Shown here one piece after another: positions 11,462 to 24,400 of a DNA stretch of 64,000 bases. The position numbers were made by a program, and so were the translations under genes. The stretch is from positions 1-64,000 of the forward strand of contig NW_022985168.1 of the NCBI RefSeq assembly GCF_010093535.1, written 5' to 3'. Under the pieces are notes generated by a model, which saw only the letters and a list, made by a program, of their open reading frames with translations, was not told the origin of the DNA and made no database searches. Each line of letters starts with the position of its first letter. Positions within the stretch are counted from its first letter, which is position 1. The DNA is from Lindgomyces ingoldianus. Its lineage: Eukaryota; Ascomycota; Dothideomycetes; Pleosporales; Lindgomycetaceae.

Positions 11462-12805
11462 GTGTCTAGCTAGATTGTCTATAAGTAACTAAGGTAGACT
11501 AGAGTACTAATAAAGGTACAGGTTAGGGTGCACTAGAATAGTATACTGCCTTAGATGTATTACTAAAAACCTTCTAAGACTAATCTGCACTAGGTCTAAT
11601 AGTAGACTATTAAGTAAGATTAATAGTTTACTTTATAATAGTAAAAGTATTCCTTCTTTCTATATTATAAGCTATTAGGTAGGCTACTATAGTCTTAAAA
11701 GAGCCCTTTTAAGTGTGCTTAAAACCTAAGTTTAGTACTTTTAAGCTAGGTAGTATCTTTTTTTATAAGTAAAAAAACTATTTTACTTTTAATATAAACT
11801 TTTTAACAGCAGCACTAATAAAGTAAGCTTTAAAAGTAAAAAACGCTTTTTCTTTACTTATTTTTAAAGTTTAAAACACTTATTACACCTCTATCTTTTT
11901 ATTACTAGTAATAAAGTAAGTTTATAAAAGCTTAATTATTTTTTTTATATTTTTAAACTAAAAGTAATCTAATTTAGCTAAGTATCTAGGCTCTAGGTAT
12001 TCCTTTGCAATACTAGCAGTGTGTCCCTATACTAGCGCTATGTGTGCACACTTACTCTAATAGTAATTTAAATTAATGTTAAGTTTATCTATAATAAAGG
12101 CTTACTATTATTTAAACATAAGTTCTTTACTATCTATAAAGTTCTTAATTTTAGGCATATATTTAGTAAGGTAGCTTTAAAAGTGCTTAAAAGTGCTTAA
12201 AAGGTTTTTTACTATTAGTGTAGTAAAAGTAAGTTAAGGCATTATTAAGACTAATAGTTTTTAATCTAGTTAGCTATTTAATTTATGCCTTTAATTAAAT
12301 AACTTAGTTTTTAAAAGCTATACTGCTAAAGTTTAACTTTAAATTTAGTAAGTTTTTAGCTTTAAGTCTTATAAAAAAAAGTTTAGCTATTAAAGTTAGT
12401 AGTAGTTTAGTTATAAAAGTAAGCATCTTACCTTAGCTATAGCTAGAATAAGTTATAGTCTTTATAATAAGATTTAATAGTAGTTAAAAGTTAGGCATTA
12501 GTAGTTATCTTTAATTTTAATAAGCTATTAGTAGTCTTTAAGTTTTTACTTTAGCGCACTTTTTATAACTTTTCTAAAGGTAATCTTAATTATAGAAAAT
12601 AAAAAGTTTTAAACTTAAAAGCTTTAGTTAATAAAAAGTTTCTAAGATTCTATTTATACTAACTAAATAATTTAATATAATAGTGTGTAAAAAATTATAA
12701 CTTAAACTAAATTAAACACTTTTTAGAGTTAAACATAGTTAAATAAATAATTAATATAATATTATAATAAAGCTGTTACTAGCAAAAGCAAGTTTTCTAA
12801 TATAA
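11462..12805 (-). other. RIP-degraded repeat, interior next to L1 LTR
   Basis: This is AT-rich and has no open frame. Its last roughly 300 bp (12,500-12,805) are repeated at 14,199-14,494 and, inverted, at 61,079-61,420, each time next to an L1 LTR. That part is therefore the internal leader of the L1 retroelement. The rest is unidentified. Confidence 0.45.
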
Positions 12806-13095
12806 TGTAACAGCGTAGGCAAGACAATAGGTCTAAATGCAGTATAAATCCACTTAGAGGCATATAGGAGTGCGTAGGGACTTAGAGACCTAGGAATACT
12901 AATAACACCTATAGGCCTTGTACGTAGGATATTAGAAAACTACTAAGCTAGCTACAGGGGCAAGGTGCAACTAAATACATAAGGGAATAGGGGTAACAGC
13001 AGGGGACTAGGTTAAGTCATGGTCAGGGCCGATACGGGGACCCTTCGGATAGGATCCGAGCGACCCGAGATGGAACGATTCGTAGAATCGTTACA
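12806..13095 (-). repeat. 290-bp L1 LTR, inverted
   Basis: This is the full-length inverted L1 LTR. The part at 13,019-13,095 keeps a CpG-rich, unmutated sequence, whereas 12,806-12,900 is partly mutated. A further 59 bp of L1 LTR in the opposite (plus) orientation follows at 13,096-13,154, so two LTR ends meet head to head. Confidence 0.75.
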
Positions 13096-13155
13096 TATGC
13101 CTCTGAGTGGATTCCCACCGCATTCAGACCCATTGTCTTGCCTGTGCCGTTACAA

Positions 13156-13344
13156 AGATGGCGCTTACGTGCGACGGGTATATATACAATTCTGTACGCA
13201 ATAATTAACTGTTGGTTAATTATTATGTAAGGACGGAGCTCTGTACCACTACGCTAATACAACTAAAAAGGTGCAAATAATTAACTAACTGTTAATTATT
13301 GCGTACAGAATAGTATATATACCCGTTGCACGTAAGCGCTATCT
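13156..13344. mobile_element. MITE with about 57-bp terminal inverted repeats
   Basis: The left arm begins AGATGGCGCTTACGTGCGAC. The right arm, read in reverse complement, begins AGATAGCGCTTACGTGCAAC. The arms pair over about 57 bp with few mismatches, and about 70 bp lies between them with no open frame. It keeps CpG sites, unlike its surroundings, so it is young or was never duplicated enough to be mutated. No target duplication could be fixed. Confidence 0.65.
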
Positions 13345-13373
13345 CGGCCTTACACTTATACTCTAAGCTTTAA

Positions 13374-13647
13374 AATAAAATGTAACACTTTTAAAGTAAT
13401 ATGCTATAGCTATATATAAATTTTTTAAAAAATAATAAATAACTAACATACTAAATAACTTTTATAAGCTAATTTTATAGCTAACTTATAAAAGCTAAGT
13501 AATAATAAAAAGTAAGAAATTATTAAGCATATACTTAAGCTATATACATAATAATTTTCCTTTTAGCTAGCAGCTATAGCTAATATAGCTAATTCTTTGC
13601 ACACTAAGCATAATCTAAGCTATATTAGTATAAACTAGCTTAGTATG
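13374..13647 (+). mobile_element. Fot1/Pogo 5'-end fragment, plus orientation
   Basis: This is the inverted counterpart of the N-terminal coding part of the Fot1-like transposons. It mirrors the fragment at 13,758-14,196 and is separated from it by a piece of a TRIM element, so together they form a palindrome. Confidence 0.6.
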
Positions 13648-13757
13648 TGTCGCGTACAGCTATCCGTCTATATATATCCTTCTGCTGTGCTAGCTAGGAG
13701 GTTAACCTTTTAGCAAAACGCAACAGTTATAAGCCTAGTTTGCAGCGTAGTGTAGAT
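13648..13757 (+). mobile_element. TRIM fragment (one LTR plus start of interior)
   Basis: The 78-bp LTR (13,648-13,725, TGTCGCGTACAG...GCAACA) and about 32 bp of interior match the start of the complete TRIM at 42,717-43,134. The second LTR is absent. Confidence 0.75.
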
Positions 13758-14196
13758 AACGCTTTCTAAACATACTAAGCTAGTTTATGCTAATATAGCC
13801 TAGATTACACTTAGCGTGTAAAGAATTAGCTATATTAGCTATAAATGCTATTTAAAAGGAAAATCTTTATGTATATAGCTTAAGTATAGTTTTAATAATT
13901 ACCTACTTTTTATTATTACCTAGCCTTTATAAGTTAGCTATAGAATTAGCTTGTAAAAGTTGTCTAGTGCTATAGTTATTTATTATCTTTTAAAAGACTT
14001 TGTATATAGCTACAGCATGTTTCTTTAAGAGTTTTATATTTTATATAAAAGCTTAGAGCGTAAGCTGTATCTAATGTTCTTTTAGCACGTCTAAGTAGTG
14101 TTATTAGAAATGCATTAGTATAAGAAGAGTAGTTTAGTAGAGTCTTAGTAAAAGTAAGCAACTTAGGTGTGTAAGCAACTTGCCTGTAAAGTACGT
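13758..14196 (-). mobile_element. Fot1/Pogo 5'-end fragment, minus orientation
   Basis: The fragment corresponds to the right third of the copies at 27,284 and 29,349 and ends in the terminal repeat (CTTGCCTGTAAAGTACGT) followed by the TA dinucleotide at 14,197-14,198. It encodes only the N-terminal part, with stops. A 61-codon open stretch across 13,976-14,161 is part of this relic. Confidence 0.7.
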
Positions 14197-14494
14197 TACT
14201 TTTAATTCTAATAAGTTATTAGTAGTTTTTAAGTTTTTACTTTAGTGTACTTTTTATAACTTTTCTAAAAGTAATCTTAATTATAGAGAATAGAAAGTTC
14301 TAAACCTAAAGGCTTTAGTTAATAAAAGGTCTTTAAAATCTTATCTATAAACTAAATAGTTTAATATAATAGTGTGTAAGTATTATAACCTAAACTAAAT
14401 TAGACACATCTTAAAGCTTAGATATAGTTAAATAAATAATTAGTATAATATTATAATAAAGCTGTTACTAGTAAAAGTAAGTTTTCTAATATAA

Positions 14495-14811
14495 TGTAAC
14501 AGCATAGGCAAGACAATAGGTCTAAATGCGGTAGGAATCCACTTAGAGGCATATAAGAGTGCGTGGGGACTTAGAACCTAGGAATTGCTATTAACACCTA
14601 TACGTCTTGTACAAAGGATATTAGAAAACTACTAAGCTAGCTACAGGGGCAAGGTGCGACTAAATACATAGAGGAATAGGGGTACAGCAGGGGGCAGGGC
14701 AGAGTCGGGGCCAGGTTGAGTCAGGGTCGAGCCAGGGTCGGAGCCGATACGGGGACTCTTCGGATAGGTTCCGGGCGACCCGAGATGGAACGATTTGTGA
14801 GAATTGTTACA
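14495..14811 (-). repeat. L1 LTR, inverted, with a short internal expansion
   Basis: At 317 bp this is longer than the usual 290 bp because of extra GC-rich sequence near 14,690-14,740 (repeated GTCGGGGCC and CAGGGTCG words). The upstream 14,199-14,494 stretch repeats 12,500-12,805. Confidence 0.7.
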
Positions 14812-14812
14812 C

Positions 14813-15272
14813 TGTCTATAGAATTTAGAGCGTCTAGTCTATCTAGATTAATTAGGTTCTTTAGGTTTTTGCTAAGAGCATATAACTAGAGCTAGATAAA
14901 CTAAAGAGACTAGCTTATGTAGTCTTTAAGCTAGTACACTCTTATTAAGAGAAGAGCATCTTAATTAGCTATAACATAAGCTTTAAAAGTAATAAGAATA
15001 AGTAAAAATAAAAATTAAAGCTTCTAAACAGCTTTGCTAGCACTATAGTTATATAAAAAAATTATCCTAGGTTTTTAAAGCGCTAGGCCTATAACTATAG
15101 AGGATAAAATAGCCTAGTAGTAGCTGTTTAGAAGATTAGATAAAGTGACTCTACTATCTAGAAGAGTTAAAGACTCTCCTTATATACACTAAGCCTTAGA
15201 ACATAATATCTCTAGATCTCGAGCCGCGCTCTAGGCTCTAAGCCCTAGCTAAGGCTCTTAGCATACGCGACA
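14813..15272 (-). repeat. 460-bp solo LTR
   Basis: This is the reverse complement of the LTR at 42,417-43,302 without its TRIM insertion. In plus orientation the LTR starts TGTCGCGTAT and ends TATAGACA. It carries the empty site (ATAACATAAGCTTTAAAAG, near 14,980-15,000) of that TRIM. No matching target duplication was found at its flanks. Confidence 0.7.
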
Positions 15273-15854
15273 GCTTATTATAAAGCTTATTTTATTAAAG
15301 TTATATATGTTATTATTTTAAATGCTATTCTTAGCTTTAAATGACTTTAAAATTCTTATAAAAAGCTTTTTTATAGTTATACTTATAGTTATACTTTACT
15401 TTAAACTTTAGATAACACTTTATAAACATACTAAGCTAGTTTATACTAACATAGCCTAAATTATACTTAGCATGCAAAGAATTAGCTATATTAGCTATAG
15501 CTGCTAGCTATGAGAAAAATTATTATATATATATAGCTTAAGTATATGCTTAATAATTACTTACTTTTTATTATTACTTAGCTTTTATCAGTTAGCTATA
15601 AAATTAGCTTATAAAAGTTATTTAGTATGTTAGTTATTTATTATTTTTTAAAAGACTTTATATATAGCTATAGTATGTTACTTTAAAAGTGTTATGTTTT
15701 ATTTAAAAGCCTAAAGTATAAGCTATATCTAATATTTTTTTAGCACATCTAAGTAGTGTTATTAGAAATGCATTAGTATAAAAAAAGTAGTTTAGTAGAG
15801 TCTTAGTAAAAGTAAGTAAATTAGGTGTATAAGCAACTTGCTTGTAAAGTATGT
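15273..15854 (-). mobile_element. Fot1/Pogo 5'-end fragment
   Basis: The fragment matches the right-hand 590 bp of the intact-length Fot1 copies and ends in the terminal repeat and TA (15,855-15,856). Its left side is cut by the solo LTR at 14,813-15,272. It is the last repeat before the dehydrogenase island. Confidence 0.7.
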
Positions 15855-15856
15855 TA

Positions 15857-16640
15857 TAAGTTTTTTATTTTAGAGTAATTAATTTAATGTTTTTTAAAAT
15901 AAGTTAGTCATGCTAAGAGATTTTAGGTTACTTAATAGTAGACTACGTTAGTAACAATATTAATTAATCTAATTAGCATATATTAATATTAAAGACTACG
16001 CTAGAAGTAACAGCGTCATCCCTAGAGTATTCTTAACGTTGGAATTTTAATGAAACTGCCCCACTTAATTGCTTAGGCTTAGGCTTCATCTATGCGGCGT
16101 AGTTAATTTACCTGTGTTGCATACAAATTGTTAACAGCGTCTAACCACGAAGGAGAGGTTTCTGCAGGTGAGATCTAGACCTACGGACTTCGGAATCTTA
16201 AATGTTGGTAGTTAGCGGTTATGCAGCCTCCATGAAAGCCCTCTTAGTGCTAAGGTGCTTTGCCGCTATCGGTTTCACAGGTTGGCTCCACACATAGCAT
16301 CTTCATCGCTAATTTTGCATGATCACATGCATTCTTATATGAAGAAGCAATTACTATAAGAAATCTTAAATTTTTTCATGTATTTTCTGATCAGTACTTC
16401 GGAATATAAGGCTCACAACAAGAGGAATCGCTTCAAGGAAAGTGGAGTGAAACTGCAAAAAGGCTACACTCTTATATGGAACAGTTGTGCATGCTGAATG
16501 GGTGTGGAATGGACGAAGGACCTCTAGGACTTGTTAAAACCCATTCACAACTTAGAAAATTCATTCCTCTTACCCCATCACGTCGAGTCCAGTTCCCTGG
16601 ATGATCTGGGCATCCTGATTTAGTCAGCGGTTGTACTTGG
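15857..16640. other. Transition and 3' flank of the dehydrogenase gene
   Basis: Base composition moves from AT-rich (15,857 to about 16,030) to normal single-copy sequence. No open frame of note was seen. The stretch probably includes the 3' untranslated region of the minus-strand dehydrogenase gene. Confidence 0.5.
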
Positions 16641-17564
16641 CTAATGTTGTAACTGGCAGAGACTTACGAATGCCTCCTGTGGTACGGCAACAGTTGTGGT
16701 AGCATTCTTAACCATGTCTGCATTTGCGCCATACCAGAACTTCCCACTCGTGCGAGCGGCAATTTGGTCAGCCACGACGTTGGCGTACTCCAAAGTATCT
16801 ACCCTAACCATACCGTCGTGCCCCTGCGCTCTACTAACGATGGTCTTTTCGATGGTCTTGTAGAGTGATGTCTCAGGGAGTTTAAGGTCATCAAAGTAGG
16901 TCTGACCGGCGGATTTCACCCCACCGGTCACAGCGCACAGAACGTCTACACCGAGTGGTTTGAGTTCTAGACGGAGAGTCTCTGCAACGATCTCTATGGA
17001 TCTCTTCGATGCGGCGTAAGTTCCTTCAACAGTCAGCAATGTCGGTCGGCATAACATGTGTAGCATAACGGACCCATCCACGGTGTGTTCACATATCCGG
17101 AGATTGAAGTAATGAATGTAACCATTCCTTTCGCCTATGGGAGATTCAATTAGAGCTACCCTATAGAGTGATTGTCGGTGCCATCATACCTTGATCAGCA
17201 AAGGAGCAAAAGCTTGGGTAATCGCAAGTGGCGCAATGAAGTTGACTTCATAGAGCTTTCGAACTTCATCGAGGTCGTCATCGAGAACAGGCATGAAGTG
17301 GTTCCTCGCAGCATTATTGATGAGAACATCAAGCTTTCCGCTGGTTGCTTTGGTGACAGTCTCCAAAGCAGCCTGAACATCTGCCGCCTGAGTAGTGTCC
17401 AGCGTGATGGGGTGGACATTTGGTAGGCTTTGATGCCAAGTCATTTTTGCTGGGTTTCGAGCAGCGGCGAAAACGTGATAACCTCTTTCGTGTAGCACGG
17501 TACCTAGAGCGCTGCCGATTCCATTATCGCTGCAACCTGTGATGAGAACAGTTGGGGAAGGCAT
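16641..17564 (-). CDS. Short-chain dehydrogenase/reductase, AYR1-like
   Basis: This is a predicted NAD(P)-dependent oxidoreductase of the classical SDR family, 272 residues, in three exons: 17,564-17,190, 17,134-17,074 and 17,023-16,641. The introns are 55 and 50 bp. Exon joins keep the frame and restore the expected family pattern. Visible motifs are the nucleotide-binding TGCSDNGIG (residues 9-17), NNAA (83-86, usually NNAG), Asn108, catalytic Ser135, and YAASK with Tyr148 and Lys152. The tetrad Asn-Ser-Tyr-Lys is complete. Overall pattern resembles fungal 1-acyldihydroxyacetone-phosphate reductase (Ayr1) and related SDRs of metabolite clusters, so the substrate is open. I chose the ATG at 17,564; a TTG five codons upstream is in frame but not a likely start. 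No RIP-type stops. It is divergent from the membrane protein-P450 pair, 17 kb away. Confidence 0.88.
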
Positions 17565-17987
17565 TATTGCGGGTGACAAAAGAAGGCAGGCTTCGAAGGC
17601 ACTTGGAGTGCGAAAGGGGAGTTCACAAAGAATCGTCAGTAAACGGATCCGTCTGTAAGAATTGTGGGCTACATGCTTGCAATGTGAGATACCTACCCTT
17701 GTTTATATTAATTTGTTGCGCGGGTGTCCTCAACAATGATCATTGAAGATCTTACCGCAGATGATGCATGCAAGTTTAATAGAGGGGCTGCGGCAGCTTA
17801 ATTTAGGACCTACGATTCACACCCGAAAAGTAACACTCCACCCGCCCCCTGCACCGCCACCCCCGCACTGCCACGCCCTAACCGCCCCAATCCAGAGGGG
17901 GGCCCCACCTCACCTTCTCACCAACCACCTCGCATTCTCTAATCTCTGCAACTATCTGTCTTGCTTTTATTAAATTTAACTTTTATA
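17565..17987. other. 5' flank of the dehydrogenase gene
   Basis: This is single-copy, normal-composition sequence that should hold the dehydrogenase promoter. A cytosine-rich stretch (about 17,835-17,925) contains repeated CCGCC/CCACC words. Open frames at 17,552-17,746 and 17,743-17,973 are short, low-complexity and resemble nothing known to me. The island stops at about 17,985, where the large inverted repeat begins. Confidence 0.5.
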
Positions 17988-19830
17988 ACATTGCATGCCT
18001 TTACTTCTAAGCCTCTTTATTTTTGCGCTTAAATTTTATAACGCTTTTTTACTTTTCTAGAAAGATTTGCTACCTTTTTTAGCTGCAGGCAATGTTGCGC
18101 TCCCTCTGCCTCTACCTCTCTTACTCTTGCAGCTACTTGCCTGCCTAGGAAGGCTACTACTTGCGCTAGAAGATTACTAGCAGTAAAGCGCTATCTATTC
18201 TTACAAGCCTATTATACATAATTCCTTACTACCTTTACTATTCTGTTGCCTAAGCTTAGAGAATGCAAGGTTTAGATATAAATGCTTAGGGGATAAAAGG
18301 CTTCTGCCTACCTTTACTTCCCCTTCTAAAAAAAAAGGGTGCTATAGAATAGCAGAAGCTTGTTTTTTTTAAGCTTTCTAGGCTTAGTTCTCTAAGCTTT
18401 TAGAGCTGTAAAAAAAGTAGCTATACTATTAGCCCTTACCTTTATATCTTTTTTTTTAAGCTTTACCTCTAGCTTTTTCTTTTTATAGCACTATAAATTC
18501 TAAGCCTTTTTCTATCTTTTAATGCAAGAATATTAGCTAACCTGCTTTTTTTTTTTAGTTGCATTCTTAGACTACTAGAGTCTGCTTAACCTTCTCTAGC
18601 TTTACACTTTTTTACTCTTCTTAGCTAGCTGTAGAACTTTATAAATTTTAGTGTCTTTACTCTATAATTTTAGAATTACTAAAAGAAGTAAGAAAATATT
18701 TTACTATAGCTTAAGCATAAGCATCCTAAGATTAATAAGGCTTAAGTAGTAAAAAAAAAAAATGTATATATAAATAAGTAAAGTAACTTACTACTAAAAG
18801 CAGTAAAAAAAACTATAAGTTTATAAACTTTTTTTATTATATTCCCTATAAATTCTAAGCTCTAGCTAACCTCTTCTTACAAATAATGCCCTTTAAGCTA
18901 TAAGTACTATGTGTTACCTTTTCTTTTAAGCATTTAGGCTTTTCTTCTTAGATTTTTTAAAGTAATATACTACATAGCCTAGCTCTATACACTACCCTTA
19001 CTATTTATTCTACTGCATACATTATATTCTCTAGCCTTTTTACTAGATTTTACTAACATAGACGTCTTTTAGCTTGTACTTCTTTATTAATTAAGCAAAA
19101 AAAAAGATACTTAAAAAAAGTGTTAAGCTTTTAGTATTACTATTCTACTATAGCACTATAAATTACATCTTCTTTTTACTACTATCTTATGTTTTATAGG
19201 CCCTTACTAGCTTTAAATAGGAAATTTTAGACTCTACTGCTACTTCTAATAGCATTAAAGTCTATAAGTGTGTGTTTTATAAGTGTAACTATGTTTTATG
19301 TTAGATTCCTTAAATTTTATAGGCTTTTTATAATTAAATATAGACATGTGCATAAGCCCCTTACTTTAAATACTTTAATAAAAAGTTAGGCCTTTATAAT
19401 GTAAATTCTCTTCTTTTTATTAGATTTTTTAAGCCTGTACTAGGTTAATGCTATAAAGTGTAAGCCTTTATGCTAGGTAGATCCTGCTAGAGCTTTAAAG
19501 ACGCACAGCTAGAATGCCTATTAGATGCTGCTAGCCTAGAGCTTAAGCATAGTAAATAAAATATTAAGAAGGTAAATCTAAATATCTCTAGCTTTATTTT
19601 TATGTTTTTTAAAAGTCTAAGGCTTATTTAACTATGTTATCTAAGTGTTTAACATGTGTAATAAAAAGTCTTCTACTCTTTTAGTTATTAGCAAAAAGCA
19701 CATTAATAATAATAAAGTTTTTAATATAAATTTTTATTCTTTTTAAGCCTTAGACCTAATTTTGCTAACTTTTCTAAGCTTGCTTTTTTAAGGCCCTAGT
19801 AATAGCGTACAAGCTACACAGCAACAAGTT
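17988..19830 (+). repeat. Left arm of the large inverted repeat
   Basis: It starts near ACATTGCATGCCTTTACTTC. Landmarks shared with the right arm include GCGCTAGAAGATTACTAGCAG (18,160), TATTATACATAATTCC (18,211) and AATAATAATAAAGTTTTTA (19,705). Confidence 0.75.
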
Positions 19831-21204
19831 TAAGAATAGAGCAGGGGAAAAAAGTAAATAATAAAGGATAAAATAAAAGATATTTATTATAAATGCTAAG
19901 AGCTCTCTTTATAATATTTTTAAGCCTTTATGTTTATAAGTTACAGAAGAGTTAATAAGCGCATTTAATAAGCATTTATTATATTTTTATTAAAATTTAT
20001 AATTTTTTTACTATAATTAAACTACACATTTAACTCTTTACTTTCCTCTCTCTTCTCTTTTTTATTTACTCTAAAAGTAGAAGAATTCTAGTGTTTTTTA
20101 TAAAGTTTTAGTAGTTTTTTTAACTCTTTCTACTTTCTCTTACTAATATCCTCCTAGTTTACGCGAATAACATAGCCTAGATTTAGCGCTAGGCAGGAGT
20201 TAAAAGGAAGCAGCTTAGCTAGTAGAAATGTTAAAAAGAGACTATAAAAACATTAGACTTACTAAGCTTAAACTTACTTTACTTTTTTTTATTATAAAAC
20301 ACTTTTATTATACTTTTTTATCTTTTATAAATATTAAATATTTAAGCTTTAGAAGTTACAAAATAGTTTTAGAGAATTATAGTAAAAAAGCAGCCTACTA
20401 CTTTTAGTTTAAAATAACTAAATAGCATCTTCTAAAACTATAATAAAAAAAGCTTATATTTACTAAAAAACTTTAGCCTAATATGCTTAACTTACTTACT
20501 ACTTTTTTATAAGTTTTCTAGTTAATTTTAGCGTCCTACATAGATATATAAAAGAAACACCTAGAATTTGCAATAAAGTAGCTAAAAAACTTATAATAAA
20601 AAAGCCTTTTTTAATAGCCTATATTTTAAGCAAAGCAGCCTAATAATAATAATTAAATGCTAGGAAATTATAAGCAGTAGTATAACTTACATAGTATAGG
20701 CACCTACATAGCAGAATATCCTTACTCTCTATACTATTAGGGGCATTAGCACTGCTAGGGAGGCTTTATAGAATCTTAAGCAATTGTCTTATAATTCCTA
20801 GCATAGAAGACACTTACTGCGCCTAAGATCTTGCAGCTATAGCAGCGCAGCATAGCTGCACTACTCTACTAGAATTCTAATCTATATAATTACTAGTACT
20901 AATTAAATAACCTTAAAATGTTAGAAAGCTTAAGCCTTACCTAAGTTTCTCCTTAAGCATTTCTAGATTATAGGGCTTGTTAGTCTATCTTACCTTTTAC
21001 ACCTTACAGCGCCTTTTTACTTCTACCTTATTATAAGGCAACTTTAGATAACATAATAAGTTACTTTTTTTTTTTTATTTATTTCTAGCATTTACTCTAT
21101 TTCTAGGTAGGCAGGCAGGCGTTAGTGTATATAAATAAAGGAGAAATTTAACAGCTTATATAAAGTAAAAAGGGGCTACTTAGGATCTATTATTACTAAT
21201 ACTT

Positions 21205-21485
21205 TAAGCGTAGAAGGTTAACTTTTTCTAGCGTTTTATGCTGCTAGCCTAGCATTACTAACCTGTTTAGTAGGCTAGCTAACTTGCTGCTGCTTTAAGC
21301 CCTAAGATAAAGAAGGTTAGCTTTTCCTAGCCTTATATACCTGTAGCCTAGTATTGCTGGCCTGTAGCCTAGCGTTACTAGGTGCACTAGTAGCTAGGCT
21401 AACCTGTAGTAGCTCTAAGCCCTAGAGCAAAGAAAATTAGCTTTCTTAAGCCTCTTAAGTTTATAGCCTAGTATTACTAGAAAAA
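21205..21485. repeat. Imperfect tandem repeat, about 110-bp units
   Basis: Roughly three units share the pattern AAGCCCTAAGATAAAGAAGG, then TTTTCCTAGCC, then TAGCCTAGTATTGCTGG. GC content is higher than in the neighbouring sequence. No coding frame. Confidence 0.5.
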
Positions 21486-24400
21486 GTAAGAGCCTTAGCA
21501 AATCTCTTTTTAGCACCCTAGTGCTGCATTGTTAGTGTTAATTTTTTTAATTTTTTAATGTTGCCTATTATAGTAAATAGGGAAATTAGAGGCTGTAATA
21601 AGCAACTAGAAAAATGCTATAAAAAAAAGTAAGAATGTTATAGTAAATAACTATAACAGGAGAGCAGGTTAGAGAGGAAATAAGTAAAAAGGCAGGTGTA
21701 AGTAGGCATATTATTATTTATACTAAAAAAACATGTTAAAATTAGCGTTCCTAACTAGGAAGTAGCTCTTACGCCTTTAGAGGCTATAGTTTACACAAGC
21801 GCAGTGCTATTTATATAAAACATGCAGCAATAAATGTTAGGAATTATAAGTTATACTATTACTAGTCTTAAAATTAATAATAGCTAGATAAGGTAGTTAT
21901 AGGTCCTGCCACAGTGCAGGCATTCCTCCCTGCCTTAATAGTCTAGGTCTAGATAGTTTTCCTGCTTCCTTCTAACTTTGTTAAACACACTAATTATATA
22001 ATAAATAATTATTATTAAATTAAATTTAAAACTTTAACCCTTATAATAACAAAGCTTTCTAATATTCTAGCCTCTATTATAAATAAAATACTATGCTTTA
22101 CTCTATTAAAAAAAGTAACTACTATAGAGCTATATATTCTCTCTAATCTTATAGAGATTTTGTTAGAAGTTGTTAAAAAACATAGTACTATGCTTTTAAA
22201 CTACATTAAAACTAAAGTTTTTTTAACATTATATTAAAAGCACCTTACTAACTTCCTTGTCTTGTCTAAGCTAAGTTTTAGTTAGTTAGACATAAAAAAT
22301 AAGTAAAAAATATAACTTTTTATAATTCCTAAGACTTTAAGCTATTTATATAAAAGAGCTAGCACATTAAGCTATAGCTTCTTTTTAGTAAAATATAAGA
22401 AGAAGGGTTTAACCTCTGCAAAAATAGTAAGTTAGCAGTAATTTATTAGAGTTTATAACTACTTACTACCTATTTAGTAAGTTTTATAGAAGTTAAGTAA
22501 AAGTTTAAGTTTACCTTTTTCTTTAGCATAAATGTAGAAATTTTTAACTTTAATGTTTAAAACCTTGTTAAGTTAGAGCAGGCACATAAACGTAATAGCG
22601 TACATAAGGCTTATTATTAGACGCTGCCGCCAGCCAGCCTAAGTTCTGCCGTGCAGAGTATTAGAGTTCTGCTGTATACTAGGAAACCTAGGGAAATTAG
22701 CGTTAAATTAGAGAAGTTCTTCTAATTTGCGTGTAGTTATTGCCTAAACACTTTTCTAAGTCTTGCTATCCTACACCTACATAAAAATGCAATGCTTAGC
22801 ATATAAATCTTTATACATAATAATGTTTTTTTCTTACCTTCTAGCGCTTTAGACTTCTTATGTAGCGCTTAATAAAGTTGCTATTGCATAGGTTTCCTAC
22901 CTACTTTTTATTACTATAGTCTGTAAATACTAAGCTTTTACAGCCTAGTTTACACACATAGTAGTATAAAGCTACAGCCTACATAGTTAAGGCAGAGGAG
23001 AACAAGTTTAAAGGTTAACTAGCTTCTAAGTTGTTAGATATTTTAAAGACTTTACTTAAAGTTATTACTTTTACTTTTTTTTTATAGTAAAACTTAATCT
23101 AGGAGCATATAATCTCTAGAGTAACTGCATAAAGGCAGTTAGTGTTCTAGTATTAAAGTAGCATGTGTTTCTTAACATAAGCTTTGTATTTCTTAATTTA
23201 ACTAGAAAGTCTTGTTAGCTTTAGTAAAATGCTAAAAACTGCTTAAAACTTACAAGCTGTAGTTCTTATATATTAACATTATAATAAAACTCTTAGCATC
23301 TTTATGTATATAAGTAAATAGTAAATTAAACCTAGCTTACTATTTATAATAGTTTATAAACTAAAGCTTATAAAGCTTACTAATTACTAAGTCCTAGTTA
23401 TTTATTTTCTTATTAATGTTAACACTTACTTTATTAAATTTTAGATAACTACTCTTATTAGCTTTTTATTAAACATTACTAAAAAAGTTGCATTTAGGCA
23501 GTATAACTAACATTTTTGTTAGGATTTTTAATAAAATAGTGCTGTAGCTAGCAGTAAAAGAAGAAAGTGCAAAAAGCGCTAGCGCCTACTAAACTATAAA
23601 AGAAGAAAGATTTAAATTCTACAAAAGCTGCGTCTACTAAGCAGTAAAGCAGTAAAAATATAAAATTACAAAAGATTAGACACATAAGCTTACTAAACAC
23701 AACAACTAATTAAAGCGCATGCAGGCAGCACATGTTGTATAATAAGAAAAACAAGGACCTACTTACTTATTACATATTATAAGCTAAGGCGCACTAAACG
23801 TTAGTCTTTTCTAGATTAGCATTTAGTAAACCCCTTTCTACCTAGTCTTATATTTTCTTAATGCTACATAATAAGCTACTGCAAATGCTACTAGGAATAG
23901 CTTGTGTTTTATAACATTTATTGCAACAACCTGCAGAAAACGCTGTAGATCTAAGAGAAAATGTTAAATTTACTAAGCCCTTATAACTACTAGTGTTATA
24001 AAAGTGCTAATACTTTCTTCTTTTATAATACTTTTTTTTATATTTACTAAAAAATATACACTAAAGTAGCTACCTTAACTTATCTCTAACTCTATGTAAG
24101 CAACACGTAAAAGAATAGCACTGTAATGTTGTAAAGCACCTCTACCACCATAAAAACACAGAAAGAACATAAAGAGTACTTCTAAAGAAGTTAGGAATAC
24201 CTAGGTAGCATTTAATGTCTAAGCACTCTATACTGCAGCCTGCAACTTTTTAGCCTATAGTTAATTAACACATAAGCAAATTACTTTTTATAAAAAATTA
24301 TACATTTATTATAAGAATTTATAAAAAGTAGGGCTTTATTTACTAACAACTATAGTAAGACGCTAGAACAGCATTATAATTCTACTACTTTTAATAGCTA

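Noticed and set aside
17743..17973. 76-codon open frame upstream of the dehydrogenase gene
   Set aside because: Proline/histidine-rich reading of a cytosine-rich stretch with no intron or homologous pattern; more likely promoter sequence.
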